Of a stretch of DNA of 64,000 nucleotides, positions 53,706 through 62,909 are shown piece by piece. The position numbers and the translations under genes were made by a program. How positions within the stretch are numbered: position 1 is the first letter of the stretch; each line of letters opens with the position of its first letter. The DNA is from Mogibacterium sp. (GTDB lineage: Bacteria > Bacillota > Clostridia > Peptostreptococcales > Anaerovoracaceae): the NCBI GenBank assembly GCA_017405845.1, contig JAFQZQ010000052.1, positions 1 to 64,000 on the forward strand, in the 5' to 3' direction. The notes under the pieces were generated by a model, which was not told the origin of the DNA, searched no databases, and saw only the letters and a program-made list of their open reading frames with translations.

Positions 53706-54822
53706 TTATGAATTTGCATTCGCTGCGTCCTGCGAAAGCTTTGCCCGGACGAACACATCGAGGTCTCCGTCCATTACAGCTTCAACGTTGCCGACCTCAG
53801 CACCCGTGCGTGTATCCTTCACCATAGTATACGGCTGGAACACGTAGTTTCTGATCTGAGAACCCCATGTCGCCATGGACTGGTCGCCCTTTATCTCGTT
53901 GAGGTTCTCCTTGTGGGCCTCCTCCGCTATGCGTGTCAGCTTTGAGATGAGGATCTTCATCGCCACCTCGCGGTTCATGATCTGCGAGCGCTCGTTCTGA
54001 CATGTGACTACTATCCCCGTAGGAATGTGAGTGATGCGGACAGCTGAGTCTGTCGTATTGACGTGCTGGCCACCGGCTCCGCCCGATCTGTATGTATCGA
54101 TCTTGAGATCGTTAGGGTCGATGGTGACTTCTATATCATCTCCGATATCCGGGACAACTTCAACGGCCGCGAACGAAGTCTGCCTTTTGCCCATGGCATT
54201 GAACGGTGATATGCGCACAAGCCTGTGCACTCCGTTTTCCGACTTGAGCATTCCGTAGGCATTATCTCCGCTCACTGCTATGGTTGAGCTCTTGATGCCG
54301 TAATCCACGTCGTCCTGCCTGTCGAGTATCTTCGTCTTGAAGCCTTTCTTCTCGCAGTATCTCAGATACATTCTCTCGAGCATCTCCGCCCAGTCGTTGG
54401 CATCGACTCCGCCCGTACCTGAATGTATGCTCAGTATACAGTCCTTGCTGTCGTATTTTCCGGACAGCAGCATGCGCGTGTTCATCTCCTCGAGCTCGTC
54501 CGTCAGCTTCGCGAAAGCAGCGATCACACTCTTCGCCTCATCTTCGTCTTCGAGCTCCTCGGCTATATCTATAAGTTCAGGCAGTTCTTCGGCATCAGAA
54601 GCGAGCTTCTCGTACGCCGAAAGCTTGTCCTCGAGCGATTTTTTCTCTTTCAGCACTTTCTGTGCATTCTTCTGGTCGTTCCAGAAGCCATCCCTGAGAC
54701 TCTCATCCTCAAGATTCTTTATCCTTTTCTTAAGACCCTCCGGGTCAAAGATAACCTCCCACTTCCGCTATCTGCTCTTTCAGAGCCGGAAGCTGGCTTC
54801 TTATTTCATCAAGCTGTAACAT
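53706..54822 (-). CDS. prfB: Peptide chain release factor 2 (programmed +1 frameshift)
   Basis: RF2 ends translation at UGA and UAA. The ATG at 54822 (GGAGG before it) opens a 25-codon stretch ending GGYL then TGA (54747-54745). A +1 shift at CTT-T-GAC joins it to the main frame, giving 371 residues, normal for RF2. The main frame shows the recognition tripeptide SPF (RISPFNAMGKRQ) and the catalytic GGQ (SGGAGGQHVNTTD). The shift means scarce RF2 raises its own synthesis. It is not a broken gene. It lies 12 bases after the symporter-like gene. Confidence 0.97.
54744..54760 (-). promoter_or_regulatory. prfB +1 frameshift site
   Basis: The minus strand reads GGGAGGTTATCTTTGAC: a Shine-Dalgarno-like GGAGG, then TAT CTT TGA C. 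This is the same arrangement as in Escherichia coli prfB (slip on CTT, in-frame TGA followed by C), with the internal ribosome site a few bases before the slip codon. Confidence 0.96.
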
Positions 54823-54834
54823 TATTCCTCCAAT

Positions 54835-57108
54835 TTATTTGAGCTGCGTCATGATTTTGTGGTTCAGAAGTCCCACGTGTTCCGCCTGCAGGAGCATATC
54901 GAGCTGCAGCATCATCTGGTTGGCTGCGGCTCCGAAAGAATCGAATATGATGTCGAACACTACAGCCGCGAGCACGTATTCCTTGGCGATGCCAAGCTGC
55001 CCGATTATTACTACGTATGACAGAAGGTTAACACCCGGTATAGGCGGTGCTGCTACGAGAAGGATCAGCGCGAATACAATTGCCCTGATTATCCAGACCG
55101 GCGTTATGTCGAGTCCGCTCATGAATGCAGCATATATTACGAATGAGATCATTCCCACCATGCTTGCAGGCATGTAGAGCACCAGACCTAGAGGGAGCAC
55201 CCTTTGTGTATATATCTTCTGTATTCCCAGATCTCTTATGCAGACTTTCTCCGCAAGAGCGTACGAGTCAGATACGTGTCCCGTCTTGATCGTCTGGATG
55301 AACGGAGGCCAGACTTTCTTTAGCAGTACTAAAGGTTTTACTCCCATCCGTTGGCTTACAAACAGCAGAACTGCCACGGTGACCATTGCCGAGACCAGCA
55401 GCGCGAACGGGATGACCGATACAAGCGAAACAAGCAGCTGAGCATTATGGCTGAGCACAAGCAGAGCAGTAAGGAACACCATGAACACAGGCATGAGTTG
55501 CGCGATCCACTGTGCAAGCTGCATGCTTACAAGATTGAGCTCATGTATCAGCGATGCTATGCCGCCTGCCTCCTGGCCGACCGCCATGGTGGCGTACGCA
55601 AATATGATACCCATCAGTATGAGCTGTGCCGTGTTGAAGTCCCGGATCGGGTCAAGAAGATTGTACGGCACTACGCTGAAAAAGCTTTTTAGCAGGTCCG
55701 TAAGTGTATATTTTGAAAAGCTGTTGATCAGAATGCTGTGTCTGGACACCAGCGAGGCTGCCAGAATCGTGACAGTACCGACAGCAAGCATTATCCCGAA
55801 GTATCTTCCGGTGAGTATTCCGGCGTTTCCGCCCTGCTCCGATACCTCTCTGGTATCGAGGATGGTAGACATTACGATGATGAGCATAGCCGGAGCGGAT
55901 ACGCTGTAGAGTATGTTGTTCCACAGGTCGTATATAGGCACCAGCAGGTCATTAGCCACAAATGCCACATCGCCTTCAGCGAGTGTCAGTAGCGCAACGC
56001 TTCCTGAAATAACACCGAAGGTGACAACACAAAGCACCACTATGACAGGGTGAATGCTCATCCTGCTCATCGGTATCTTCATGATGTTGGTACCGTGAGT
56101 GTAGCTGTACGTAGGGCTTATGCCTGCCGAAGCGAGAAGCTTGCTGCTGAGATTATCGTTTGCGGAATCGCCCATTCCGAACGGATTGAACGCATCTCCT
56201 GTGTGCTCTATCCTGATGGATGGCTTCCTGAATCTGATGCCGGCAGTTACCTTCACCATGTTCAATGAGCCGAATCTCTCCCATATGCGAATGAGCGCTT
56301 CCTCTACCGTAAATCTTATCCTGATCCGGTTCTGCCGCTCAGTACCGGTTCCTTCGAGGAAGCGGTCGATATCTCCCGAGATGCCTTCTATCGTTTCTCC
56401 GCTCAGAATAAAGCTTCTTTTTACTGTCAGACTGTCTATCGTCTCACGGAAGAACACCAGAGTAAGTATGATGATCGCGATGGAGTTGCAAATGTTTGAG
56501 AGCGATATGCCATAGTAAAGCACCTGCGCAGCCATACCCAGCACAGGGAGGACCCAGAGGCATACCATGGCGCGGTATTCCCTTTCATGCAGGTGTTCAC
56601 GCTCATTGAAAGTCCTCAGCAGAAGCAGTATTACAGCAACAGCCGCTATAGTAGGTATCACAGGGAACAGCAGACCTCTATGATATCTGTTCTGGGCATC
56701 AAAGCTGTAAAGGAAGCCGAAAAAGCTTGAAAGGATTATCAGCGCTGCGCCTGATGCGCACAGGATGAAGACGGCTTTATAGTACTTTTTATCTTCTCCG
56801 CCGCCTCTCTCCTGCAACATAGACTCGAGCAGAATATTACCGAGAGCAAGCAATGCAAACATGCCGATGAAAACGACAAAGTTGCTTATTCTTACCATGC
56901 TGTATCCGGTATCCGTAGGATTTCCACGATAAACATAGGCAAGCGCATCCGCTATGTTTATCACGGTATTCATCAGCAATGCTACAGTCATCACCCGATA
57001 CGTCTTGCTTTTACGGTTGTCGTAAAGCCTGATGTAAATAGCTGATAAAAAGCAGAACAACGCAAAGCCTGATTCAATAATTATGTGCAGAAAAGTCCTT
57101 AGATCCAT
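54835..57108 (-). CDS. Fusion: 7TM region, ATPase-like region and dicarboxylate-symporter-like domain
   Basis: The 757-residue protein has three parts. Residues 1-222 hold about seven membrane helices like a sensor module. Residues 225-345 look like a degenerate GHKL/RsbW-type ATPase fold (RFTVEEALIRIWERF, IEHTGDAFNPFG, GTNIMKIP), where the usual N-box Asn and the Asp of DxG are replaced. Residues 350-757 follow the DAACS (glutamate/dicarboxylate symporter) pattern: VLPLGLVLYMPASM stands where VLPLGATINMDGT is usual, and FDSFGAAANQ matches the last core helix. The Ser-rich and NMDGT motifs are missing, so substrate and ion are unknown. It may be a transporter that senses as well as carries. 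GAGG precedes the ATG. Confidence 0.78.
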   Translation of the reverse strand: MDLRTFLHIIIESGFALFCFLSAIYIRLYDNRKSKTYRVMTVALLMNTVINIADALAYVYRGNPTDTGYSMVRISNFVVFIGMFALLALGNILLESMLQERGGGEDKKYYKAVFILCASGAALIILSSFFGFLYSFDAQNRYHRGLLFPVIPTIAAVAVILLLLRTFNEREHLHEREYRAMVCLWVLPVLGMAAQVLYYGISLSNICNSIAIIILTLVFFRETIDSLTVKRSFILSGETIEGISGDIDRFLEGTGTERQNRIRIRFTVEEALIRIWERFGSLNMVKVTAGIRFRKPSIRIEHTGDAFNPFGMGDSANDNLSSKLLASAGISPTYSYTHGTNIMKIPMSRMSIHPVIVVLCVVTFGVISGSVALLTLAEGDVAFVANDLLVPIYDLWNNILYSVSAPAMLIIVMSTILDTREVSEQGGNAGILTGRYFGIMLAVGTVTILAASLVSRHSILINSFSKYTLTDLLKSFFSVVPYNLLDPIRDFNTAQLILMGIIFAYATMAVGQEAGGIASLIHELNLVSMQLAQWIAQLMPVFMVFLTALLVLSHNAQLLVSLVSVIPFALLVSAMVTVAVLLFVSQRMGVKPLVLLKKVWPPFIQTIKTGHVSDSYALAEKVCIRDLGIQKIYTQRVLPLGLVLYMPASMVGMISFVIYAAFMSGLDITPVWIIRAIVFALILLVAAPPIPGVNLLSYVVIIGQLGIAKEYVLAAVVFDIIFDSFGAAANQMMLQLDMLLQAEHVGLLNHKIMTQLK

Positions 57109-57116
57109 TAATTACC

Positions 57117-57809
57117 TCAAATTATTTCGAGCAGGTGCTCAGGTTTTTCCATGCGGTAAGACGGCGCAAAGCCATCCGCCAGCATCGCTTCTTCATCTAC
57201 ATAATGGCTCCAGCCTACAAGCACGCTGTCTACACGCGCATTGTTGGCGCAGCCTATATCGTATTTTGTGTCGCCTATCATCACAGCTGCCTCGCGGACT
57301 GAGTCCGGTATGGCGTCCGTACTGTCAACCGGATTTCCTTCGAAATCCAGCATCTTAAGCAGCACTGCATCTATGGTCTCCGGATCCGGCTTGTGAGAAG
57401 TCACGTCATTCATGGTAACGGCAACATCCACAAGCTTATCCATGCCCAGCTTCTTCATGTAGTTGTTGAAGCTGTATTCCGTTCTGGACGTGCCAACGCC
57501 AACAATGCAGCCACGCTCACGCAGCTGCTCCAGAAGCTCTTTTATTCCGTCAAACACATACACGACGTAGTCCTGCTGGTGTGAATCCTGAAAGGCTCTG
57601 TAGAAGTCTACTACTTCGCTTACAGGAGCATCGGGTATCAGCCTGCTGATGGTGTTCGCGAGGATCTCACCAAAGGTAGCCTCTATTTCCCTTACAGACT
57701 TGGTATGCCCCAGGTAGCGGTCGAATGTCGCCTGCCATGACGCAATGATTATGTTGTTGGTATTGGCGAGAGTCCCGTCAAAATCAAATATTACGTATCT
57801 TTTCTTCAT
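57117..57809 (-). CDS. HAD-superfamily phosphatase, phosphoglycolate phosphatase-like
   Basis: From the ATG at 57809 the protein has 230 residues with the HAD motifs: VIFDFDGTLANT (nucleophile D9, acid D11), VGVGTSRTEYS (motif II), a Lys in SHKPDPE (motif III) and MIGDTKYDIGCA (motif IV). The cap at residues 16-85 is of the helical Gph/PGMB kind. A longer reading (to 58157) runs over the Gly-codon repeats of the DUF2207 gene and yields a meaningless Arg-rich front, so it is rejected. The binding site before this ATG is weak. Substrate is unknown. Confidence 0.87.
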   Translation of the reverse strand: MKKRYVIFDFDGTLANTNNIIIASWQATFDRYLGHTKSVREIEATFGEILANTISRLIPDAPVSEVVDFYRAFQDSHQQDYVVYVFDGIKELLEQLRERGCIVGVGTSRTEYSFNNYMKKLGMDKLVDVAVTMNDVTSHKPDPETIDAVLLKMLDFEGNPVDSTDAIPDSVREAAVMIGDTKYDIGCANNARVDSVLVGWSHYVDEEAMLADGFAPSYRMEKPEHLLEII

Positions 57810-57859
57810 CAATTCTAAAGGTAAGCGAGCCGTAAACTTTATGCGGACAGCAGCGAGCT

Positions 57860-59809
57860 TTACCAGCCGCCGCCTCCTCCGCCGCCGGCACCACCGCCGC
57901 TGAAGCCGCCTCCACTGAAGCCGCCTCCGCCGCTCCAGCTTCCGCCGCCACCGCCACTGAAGCCTCCGCCGCCTCCACTGAAGCCGCCTCCGCTTGATAC
58001 CGGTGCAGGGATAACGATGTTGTTGCTTACGCTGGCGTTGCAGTCGCCCATCATTCTGCCCATCATGTAGTAGTCGAAACCATCGAAGCTGCGTCCGCGC
58101 GGGTTGCGATACCAGTTTGGAATAACCATAGGCAGATCTTCGAAGTTTTTGATCCACTTGTTGCTCAGACCGAATACGTAAGCATACGGCATTATGTGAT
58201 AGAAGTACTGAGGGTCTTCCTCGACGAGCTCATTGAGCTTATCGAGCTCAGCTGTCTTTATGAAATCCCTGAAGCCCAGGACTCTTCCGAGCAGGTCTGT
58301 ATAATCATCCGTCTTGGCGATAGCTATTACCGCGAAGAACATGGCGATCAGTGTACCTATGACAAGATACACAACAAGCGCTGCTGCTCTTGTTCTTGAA
58401 AGCAGGCTGATCGCCTCTGATGTCAGAGGCATTACACCGACGCCTATAGTGAAGAACCATATGGCTCCGAGGCTCTTTATAACTGCCATCACCTTCGATG
58501 AAGAGCGGAAATTATCATAAACAGAGCACATCAGCTTTGTTGATACCAGAATATGTATGATTGACCAGAAGAGCATGAAAAATCCCATCTCTTCTCCGTT
58601 GAGCGTAGCCCAGGTTATATACGCCGCGGACGGAACCATGGCTGCTATAGTGCAGAATGCTCTTGCCATGCGCGAATCAGGCCTGATAATAGCCCTGCTG
58701 CCCTTGAACATGTTCTCAAGTTCCTCCTTGGAATCCACATATTTACTTCCAAACGTGGAGGATGATCCGAGCTGATCACTCGTCCTTGACTTCTTCTGTC
58801 CCGGGAACATGCCCTTGTAAATCGTACGTACATACTGCGGCACTTCCATGCCCGGCTCTCTTACAGAGATGAATCTGAACTTCTTTCTGTCCATCTCCTC
58901 TATCTCGATATACCCCTTGTCAGCCAGGTAAACGATCGTGGAGATAACATCCTGTTTGTCGGCCCTGCCGTCAGCAAGATATCCTATCTCGCCCGGAGAC
59001 AGATCGTCAGGAGGATAGAACTCGAGAGTCTTCACCATATGCTTGTCTCTGCCGAAGAGGTACCATAGCAAGATCGCTCCCACCGGTCCGAGCAGGAACA
59101 GCATCATATTGCTCACGCTGAGCTTGCCGAATTGCGGCGCGCCTTCCCAGTAACCCTGCGGAAGCTCAAGCTGCAGCGTTACGCCATGATGCTCAGGGAT
59201 GTCCTTTGCCGTGATGGTTATCGTCTTGCCGTCGGCTCCGGTCTCCAGAACGGCATTGTCCACGTTGGAATCAGTACCATAAGGGCCCGAATAGACCTTG
59301 GCTTTGCTGAGATCTGCTTCCTTAGGAAGGTTGATCACGCACTTGCTCGATCCGATGTCGGTTTCCCAGTCGGTTGGCACCAGGTTGAGCAGAAGCATGT
59401 CCTTCTCAGTATTCTCATCCTCGTACATCGCTATATTGTAAAGGATGTCATAAGGATTCTCTCCGGTGAGAGTGTAGCTGCCGCTTCCGATCTTTATGAC
59501 CTCATAACCCGACTGCGTGTATGATTCGTATTCATAGCCCGGCACCCTTATGCCCGATATCCTCTGGCCCTGCTTAGGCAGATACCTGTAGATACCGTGA
59601 TGGGCAGTCACGTAGTACATGTCGAGGTGTTCGTGATAGTCATATGAATTGTCTTTAGCTACATCGACGGTGACATCGTAATTGATGGTGTACATCGTGT
59701 TGTCGCTCGCATAACTGCCCGCATCAACGAACGGGGTCATCACTACGGCGACTGCAGCGATGGCCAGAACCGAAGCCACCCTCTTCACATTGTTTCTAAA
59801 ACCTTTCAT
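57860..59809 (-). CDS. DUF2207 membrane protein with Gly/Ser-rich tail
   Basis: From the ATG at 59809 (AGGAGA before it) the protein has 649 residues: a signal peptide (to about 34), an extracellular beta domain that is DUF2207 proper (INYDVTVDVAKDNSYDYHEHLD, GIYRYLPKQG), a membrane helix near 240, a cytoplasmic segment (LSPGEIGYLADGRADKQDV), two or three more helices, and a tail made of GGGFSGGG-type repeats ending GGW. DUF2207 proteins commonly lie beside LemA, as here (10 bases). Function is unknown; a cell-surface or stress role is only a guess. Confidence 0.85.
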   Translation of the reverse strand: MKGFRNNVKRVASVLAIAAVAVVMTPFVDAGSYASDNTMYTINYDVTVDVAKDNSYDYHEHLDMYYVTAHHGIYRYLPKQGQRISGIRVPGYEYESYTQSGYEVIKIGSGSYTLTGENPYDILYNIAMYEDENTEKDMLLLNLVPTDWETDIGSSKCVINLPKEADLSKAKVYSGPYGTDSNVDNAVLETGADGKTITITAKDIPEHHGVTLQLELPQGYWEGAPQFGKLSVSNMMLFLLGPVGAILLWYLFGRDKHMVKTLEFYPPDDLSPGEIGYLADGRADKQDVISTIVYLADKGYIEIEEMDRKKFRFISVREPGMEVPQYVRTIYKGMFPGQKKSRTSDQLGSSSTFGSKYVDSKEELENMFKGSRAIIRPDSRMARAFCTIAAMVPSAAYITWATLNGEEMGFFMLFWSIIHILVSTKLMCSVYDNFRSSSKVMAVIKSLGAIWFFTIGVGVMPLTSEAISLLSRTRAAALVVYLVIGTLIAMFFAVIAIAKTDDYTDLLGRVLGFRDFIKTAELDKLNELVEEDPQYFYHIMPYAYVFGLSNKWIKNFEDLPMVIPNWYRNPRGRSFDGFDYYMMGRMMGDCNASVSNNIVIPAPVSSGGGFSGGGGGFSGGGGGSWSGGGGFSGGGFSGGGAGGGGGGGW

Positions 59810-59819
59810 TGTCTTTCTC

Positions 59820-60101
59820 CTAAAGGCCTTCGTCGAATTCCTCGGTGTGCATCTTAGGGAAATTGAACATGTTCGCGACGAAGCTGGTCGGGAAGCTCTC
59901 GACCTTGTTGTTGTAGTCGCGAAGCACTGCGTAGTAGTACTTCTTCGCGTTGTCGATGTCCTCAGGATTGCCCGCCTCTTCATACTTGCGGAGTTCTCTT
60001 TCTGCAAGCTCGATGCGGTTTTTGTCCTTTGTGAGCGAATTGTATGTGATCGCGAAGAAAACAGCTACTACCAGTACCAGAATAATGACAAATGTGATCA
60101 T
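59820..60101 (-). CDS. Shortened LemA-family protein
   Basis: From the ATG at 60101 (AAAGGAG eight bases before it) the product has only 93 residues: one membrane helix (1-19), NSLTKDKNRIELAERELRKYEE and the LemA ending YYAVLRDYNNKVESFPTSFVANMFNFPKM and FDEGL. Usual LemA proteins have about 185 residues; the middle helices with the RxDLIPNLV-type motif are missing. The reading frame is intact, so this is a compact form rather than a broken gene. The DUF2207 partner follows. Confidence 0.82.
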   Translation of the reverse strand: MITFVIILVLVVAVFFAITYNSLTKDKNRIELAERELRKYEEAGNPEDIDNAKKYYYAVLRDYNNKVESFPTSFVANMFNFPKMHTEEFDEGL

Positions 60102-60127
60102 CTCAGACTCCTTTACTTTCAGCAGTA

Positions 60128-62890
60128 CTAAGCGTTGCGGCCGCAGCAGTTCTTGTACTTTTTGCCGCTTCCGCATGGACAAGGATCGTTTCTGCCGACC
60201 TTAGGCATATCGCGCCTGATGGTCTCCTGCTTGCCGGTCTTCTCAGCCTTAGGAGCTGCATTCGGCATGTTGCCGCCTGCTCTTGATTTCGCAGCAGTAT
60301 CGTCCTTGTATTCCTCTTTTGCAGCGGATGTTCTGCCGCTCACCACGTTGCGCATCTCGGTCTTTGTGGTTACTGTTACGTTGTAGCAGAACTTAACCGT
60401 CTCTTCTCTGATGTCGGCGACCATCTCGTCGAACATCGCAAAACCTTCCTGAGCATAAGCAACTGCAGGGTCCTGCTGGCCGATACCTCTGAGGCCGATA
60501 CCGTCTTTCAGCTGATCCATCGCGTCGATGTGATCCATCCAGCGGTTGTCTACGACTCTCAGCAGGATCATGCGCTCAACTTCTCTCATCTGCTCGCTGC
60601 CGATCTCTGCTTCCTTTTCTTCGTACATCTCGTCGAAGATCTGCTTGATATCGTCCTTGAGTTTGTTCTCATCAAGGCCTCTTATATAATCCTCGTCAAC
60701 CTTGAGTCTGCCCTTGAAGTTAGGCGTTATCTGAACGAGACCGTCGACTATTCTCTGGATATCCCACTCTTCAGGATACTTTGACTCCATAACCACAGGA
60801 TCGACTATGCCGTCGATCAGCTCATAAGTCATGTTCTTTATGTAGCCCGATACGTCCTCGCCGTTGAGCACCATGCGTCTCTGGTCGTATATGATCTCAC
60901 GCTGCTTGTTCATTACGTTATCGTACTGCAGAACGTATTTACGGATGCCGAAGTTCTTGCCCTCAACTTTCTTCTGGGCGCTTTCGATCGACCTCGACAG
61001 CATGCCCGCTTCGAGCGGCTCATCTTCATCCATGCCTACCCTTTCAAGTATTCCCTGCATCCTCTCGCCTCCGAAGAGCCTCATCAGGTCATCCTCGAGA
61101 GCGATGAAGAACTGTGTTGTACCAGGGTCTCCCTGACGTCCGGAACGTCCTCTGAGCTGGTTGTCGATACGTCTCGACTCGTGGCGCTCTGTTCCGACAA
61201 TGCAGAGTCCGCCGAGTTCCTTTACCTTCTGCTGCTCAGGAGCTCTTTCTTTCTTGATCTGCTCGTGCAGTTCATTGTACTTTGCACGCGCTTCGAGCAT
61301 CTCCGGGTCGTCAGACTTTTCAAAGCCTGTTGCGAACGAGATCTGCTCAGGTGTGTAACCTTCCTTGCGCATCTGCTTGCGCGCCTCGAAGTCCGGGTTA
61401 CCACCCAGTATGATATCGGTACCACGGCCGGCCATGTTGGTAGCAATGGTTACCGCACCGAGTCTGCCGGCTTCGGCGACAATCTCAGCCTCCTGCTCAT
61501 GGTGCTTAGCGTTCAGCACGTTGTGCTTTACGCCGCGCTTCTTGAGCATGCCGCTGATGAGTTCGGATATCTCGATCGAGATAGTACCGACCAGCACCGG
61601 CTGTCCGGTCTGGTGCGCTTCCACTACCCTGTTGACTATTGCCTTGTATTTGGCTTTCTGGTGAGCATATACCGAATCCTGCTTATCTTCTCTTACAACC
61701 GACTTGTTTGTAGGTATTACTACTACATCCATGTTGTAAATATCGCGGAACTCGTCCTCTTCGGTCTTGGCAGTACCGGTCATTCCGGCGAGCTTGTTGT
61801 ACATCCTGAAGTAGTTCTGAAGAGTGATGGTAGCGAGAGTCTTGGACTCCGATCTTACCTTTACTCCTTCCTTTGCTTCGATAGCCTGGTGCAGACCGTT
61901 GCTGAAGCGTCTTCCGTACATGAGACGTCCGGTGAACTCATCTACGATGAGGATCTCGCCGTCCTTGACGATGTAGTCGACGTCTTTCTTCATGAGGTAG
62001 TTTGCGCGGAGTGCCTGATGCACGTAGTGGTTGAGCTCCATGTTGTCAGGATCCGAGAAGTTGTCGATGCCGAAGTAGCTCTCGCAGAGCTTTACGCCTT
62101 CGTCTGTCAGCGACACCTGATTGTCCTTCTCCTCCACCTTATAGTCAGTACCCTCGGTAAGGGTTTTTACGAAGGTGTTGGCATTCCTGTACATCGCGCT
62201 GGAGTCTACGCCCCTGCCTGAAATGATGAGCGGTGTTCTGGCCTCATCGATGAGGATCGAGTCCACCTCGTCGACGATGGCATAGTTGAGCTCCCTCTGT
62301 GTAAGCTCTTCCTTGTATGTCACCATGTTGTCGCGCAGGTAGTCGAAACCGAACTCGTTGTTTGTGCCGTATGTGATATCGGCCATGTACTGATCGTGTC
62401 TGGCTCTGCCCTCTACCGCGTGTATTACACAACCGACCTTGAGTCCGAGGAATGAGTAGAGTTTGCCCATCCACTCCGCGTCACGCTTGGCCAGGTAGTC
62501 GTTGACTGTGACCACGTGAACGCCATGTCCTTCAAGAGCGTTGAGGTAGGCCGGCAGTGTAGCCACCAGAGTTTTACCTTCACCGGTCTTCATCTCGGAA
62601 ATGCGGCCCTGATGGAGCACCACGCCTCCGATGAGCTGCACTCTGAAGTGCTTCATTCCCAGTGAACGCCATGCCGCTTCGCGGCAGACAGCGAATGCCT
62701 CAGGCAGGATGTCATCGAGAGTCTCGCCCTCAGCCAGCCTTGCCTTGAACTCTCCGGTCTTCGCTCTCAGTTCGTCATCCGAAAGAGCCTGCATATGTGC
62801 GTCATATGATTCGATTACATCTACGATTTTCTCGATCTTCCTGACTTCCTTAGCGTTCAGGTCGCCGAAGATCTTTTCCATTAAACCCAT
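60128..62890 (-). CDS. secA: Preprotein translocase ATPase SecA
   Basis: The 920-residue motor drives secreted proteins through SecYEG. Visible are [21 protein letters not shown] (Walker A near 105), the DEAD-like [45 protein letters not shown], the [11 protein letters not shown] motif VI and the zinc-binding C-terminus [14 protein letters not shown]. Length is on the long side of normal, as expected with the SEC-C tail. It lies 19 bases after the CNNM-type gene. Confidence 0.97.
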   Translation of the reverse strand: MGLMEKIFGDLNAKEVRKIEKIVDVIESYDAHMQALSDDELRAKTGEFKARLAEGETLDDILPEAFAVCREAAWRSLGMKHFRVQLIGGVVLHQGRISEMKTGEGKTLVATLPAYLNALEGHGVHVVTVNDYLAKRDAEWMGKLYSFLGLKVGCVIHAVEGRARHDQYMADITYGTNNEFGFDYLRDNMVTYKEELTQRELNYAIVDEVDSILIDEARTPLIISGRGVDSSAMYRNANTFVKTLTEGTDYKVEEKDNQVSLTDEGVKLCESYFGIDNFSDPDNMELNHYVHQALRANYLMKKDVDYIVKDGEILIVDEFTGRLMYGRRFSNGLHQAIEAKEGVKVRSESKTLATITLQNYFRMYNKLAGMTGTAKTEEDEFRDIYNMDVVVIPTNKSVVREDKQDSVYAHQKAKYKAIVNRVVEAHQTGQPVLVGTISIEISELISGMLKKRGVKHNVLNAKHHEQEAEIVAEAGRLGAVTIATNMAGRGTDIILGGNPDFEARKQMRKEGYTPEQISFATGFEKSDDPEMLEARAKYNELHEQIKKERAPEQQKVKELGGLCIVGTERHESRRIDNQLRGRSGRQGDPGTTQFFIALEDDLMRLFGGERMQGILERVGMDEDEPLEAGMLSRSIESAQKKVEGKNFGIRKYVLQYDNVMNKQREIIYDQRRMVLNGEDVSGYIKNMTYELIDGIVDPVVMESKYPEEWDIQRIVDGLVQITPNFKGRLKVDEDYIRGLDENKLKDDIKQIFDEMYEEKEAEIGSEQMREVERMILLRVVDNRWMDHIDAMDQLKDGIGLRGIGQQDPAVAYAQEGFAMFDEMVADIREETVKFCYNVTVTTKTEMRNVVSGRTSAAKEEYKDDTAAKSRAGGNMPNAAPKAEKTGKQETIRRDMPKVGRNDPCPCGSGKKYKNCCGRNA

Positions 62891-62909
62891 AGTTATGATT
62901 CCTTTCGTT

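Noticed and set aside
53706..54822. prfB as a frameshifted pseudogene
   Set aside because: The in-frame TGA lies in the classical programmed frameshift site and both parts together give full-length RF2.
57871..57996. Short tandem repeats in the DUF2207 gene as a CRISPR-like or satellite array
   Set aside because: They are codons for a Gly/Ser tail within an intact frame, irregular in length and without spacers.
57810..58157. Arg-rich N-terminal extension of the HAD phosphatase
   Set aside because: It is the Gly-repeat end of the DUF2207 gene read in another frame; the HAD motif starts directly after the ATG at 57809.
61181..62221. 346-codon plus-strand frame opposite secA
   Set aside because: secA is certain on the other strand, and the translated product has no recognisable domain or ribosome site.
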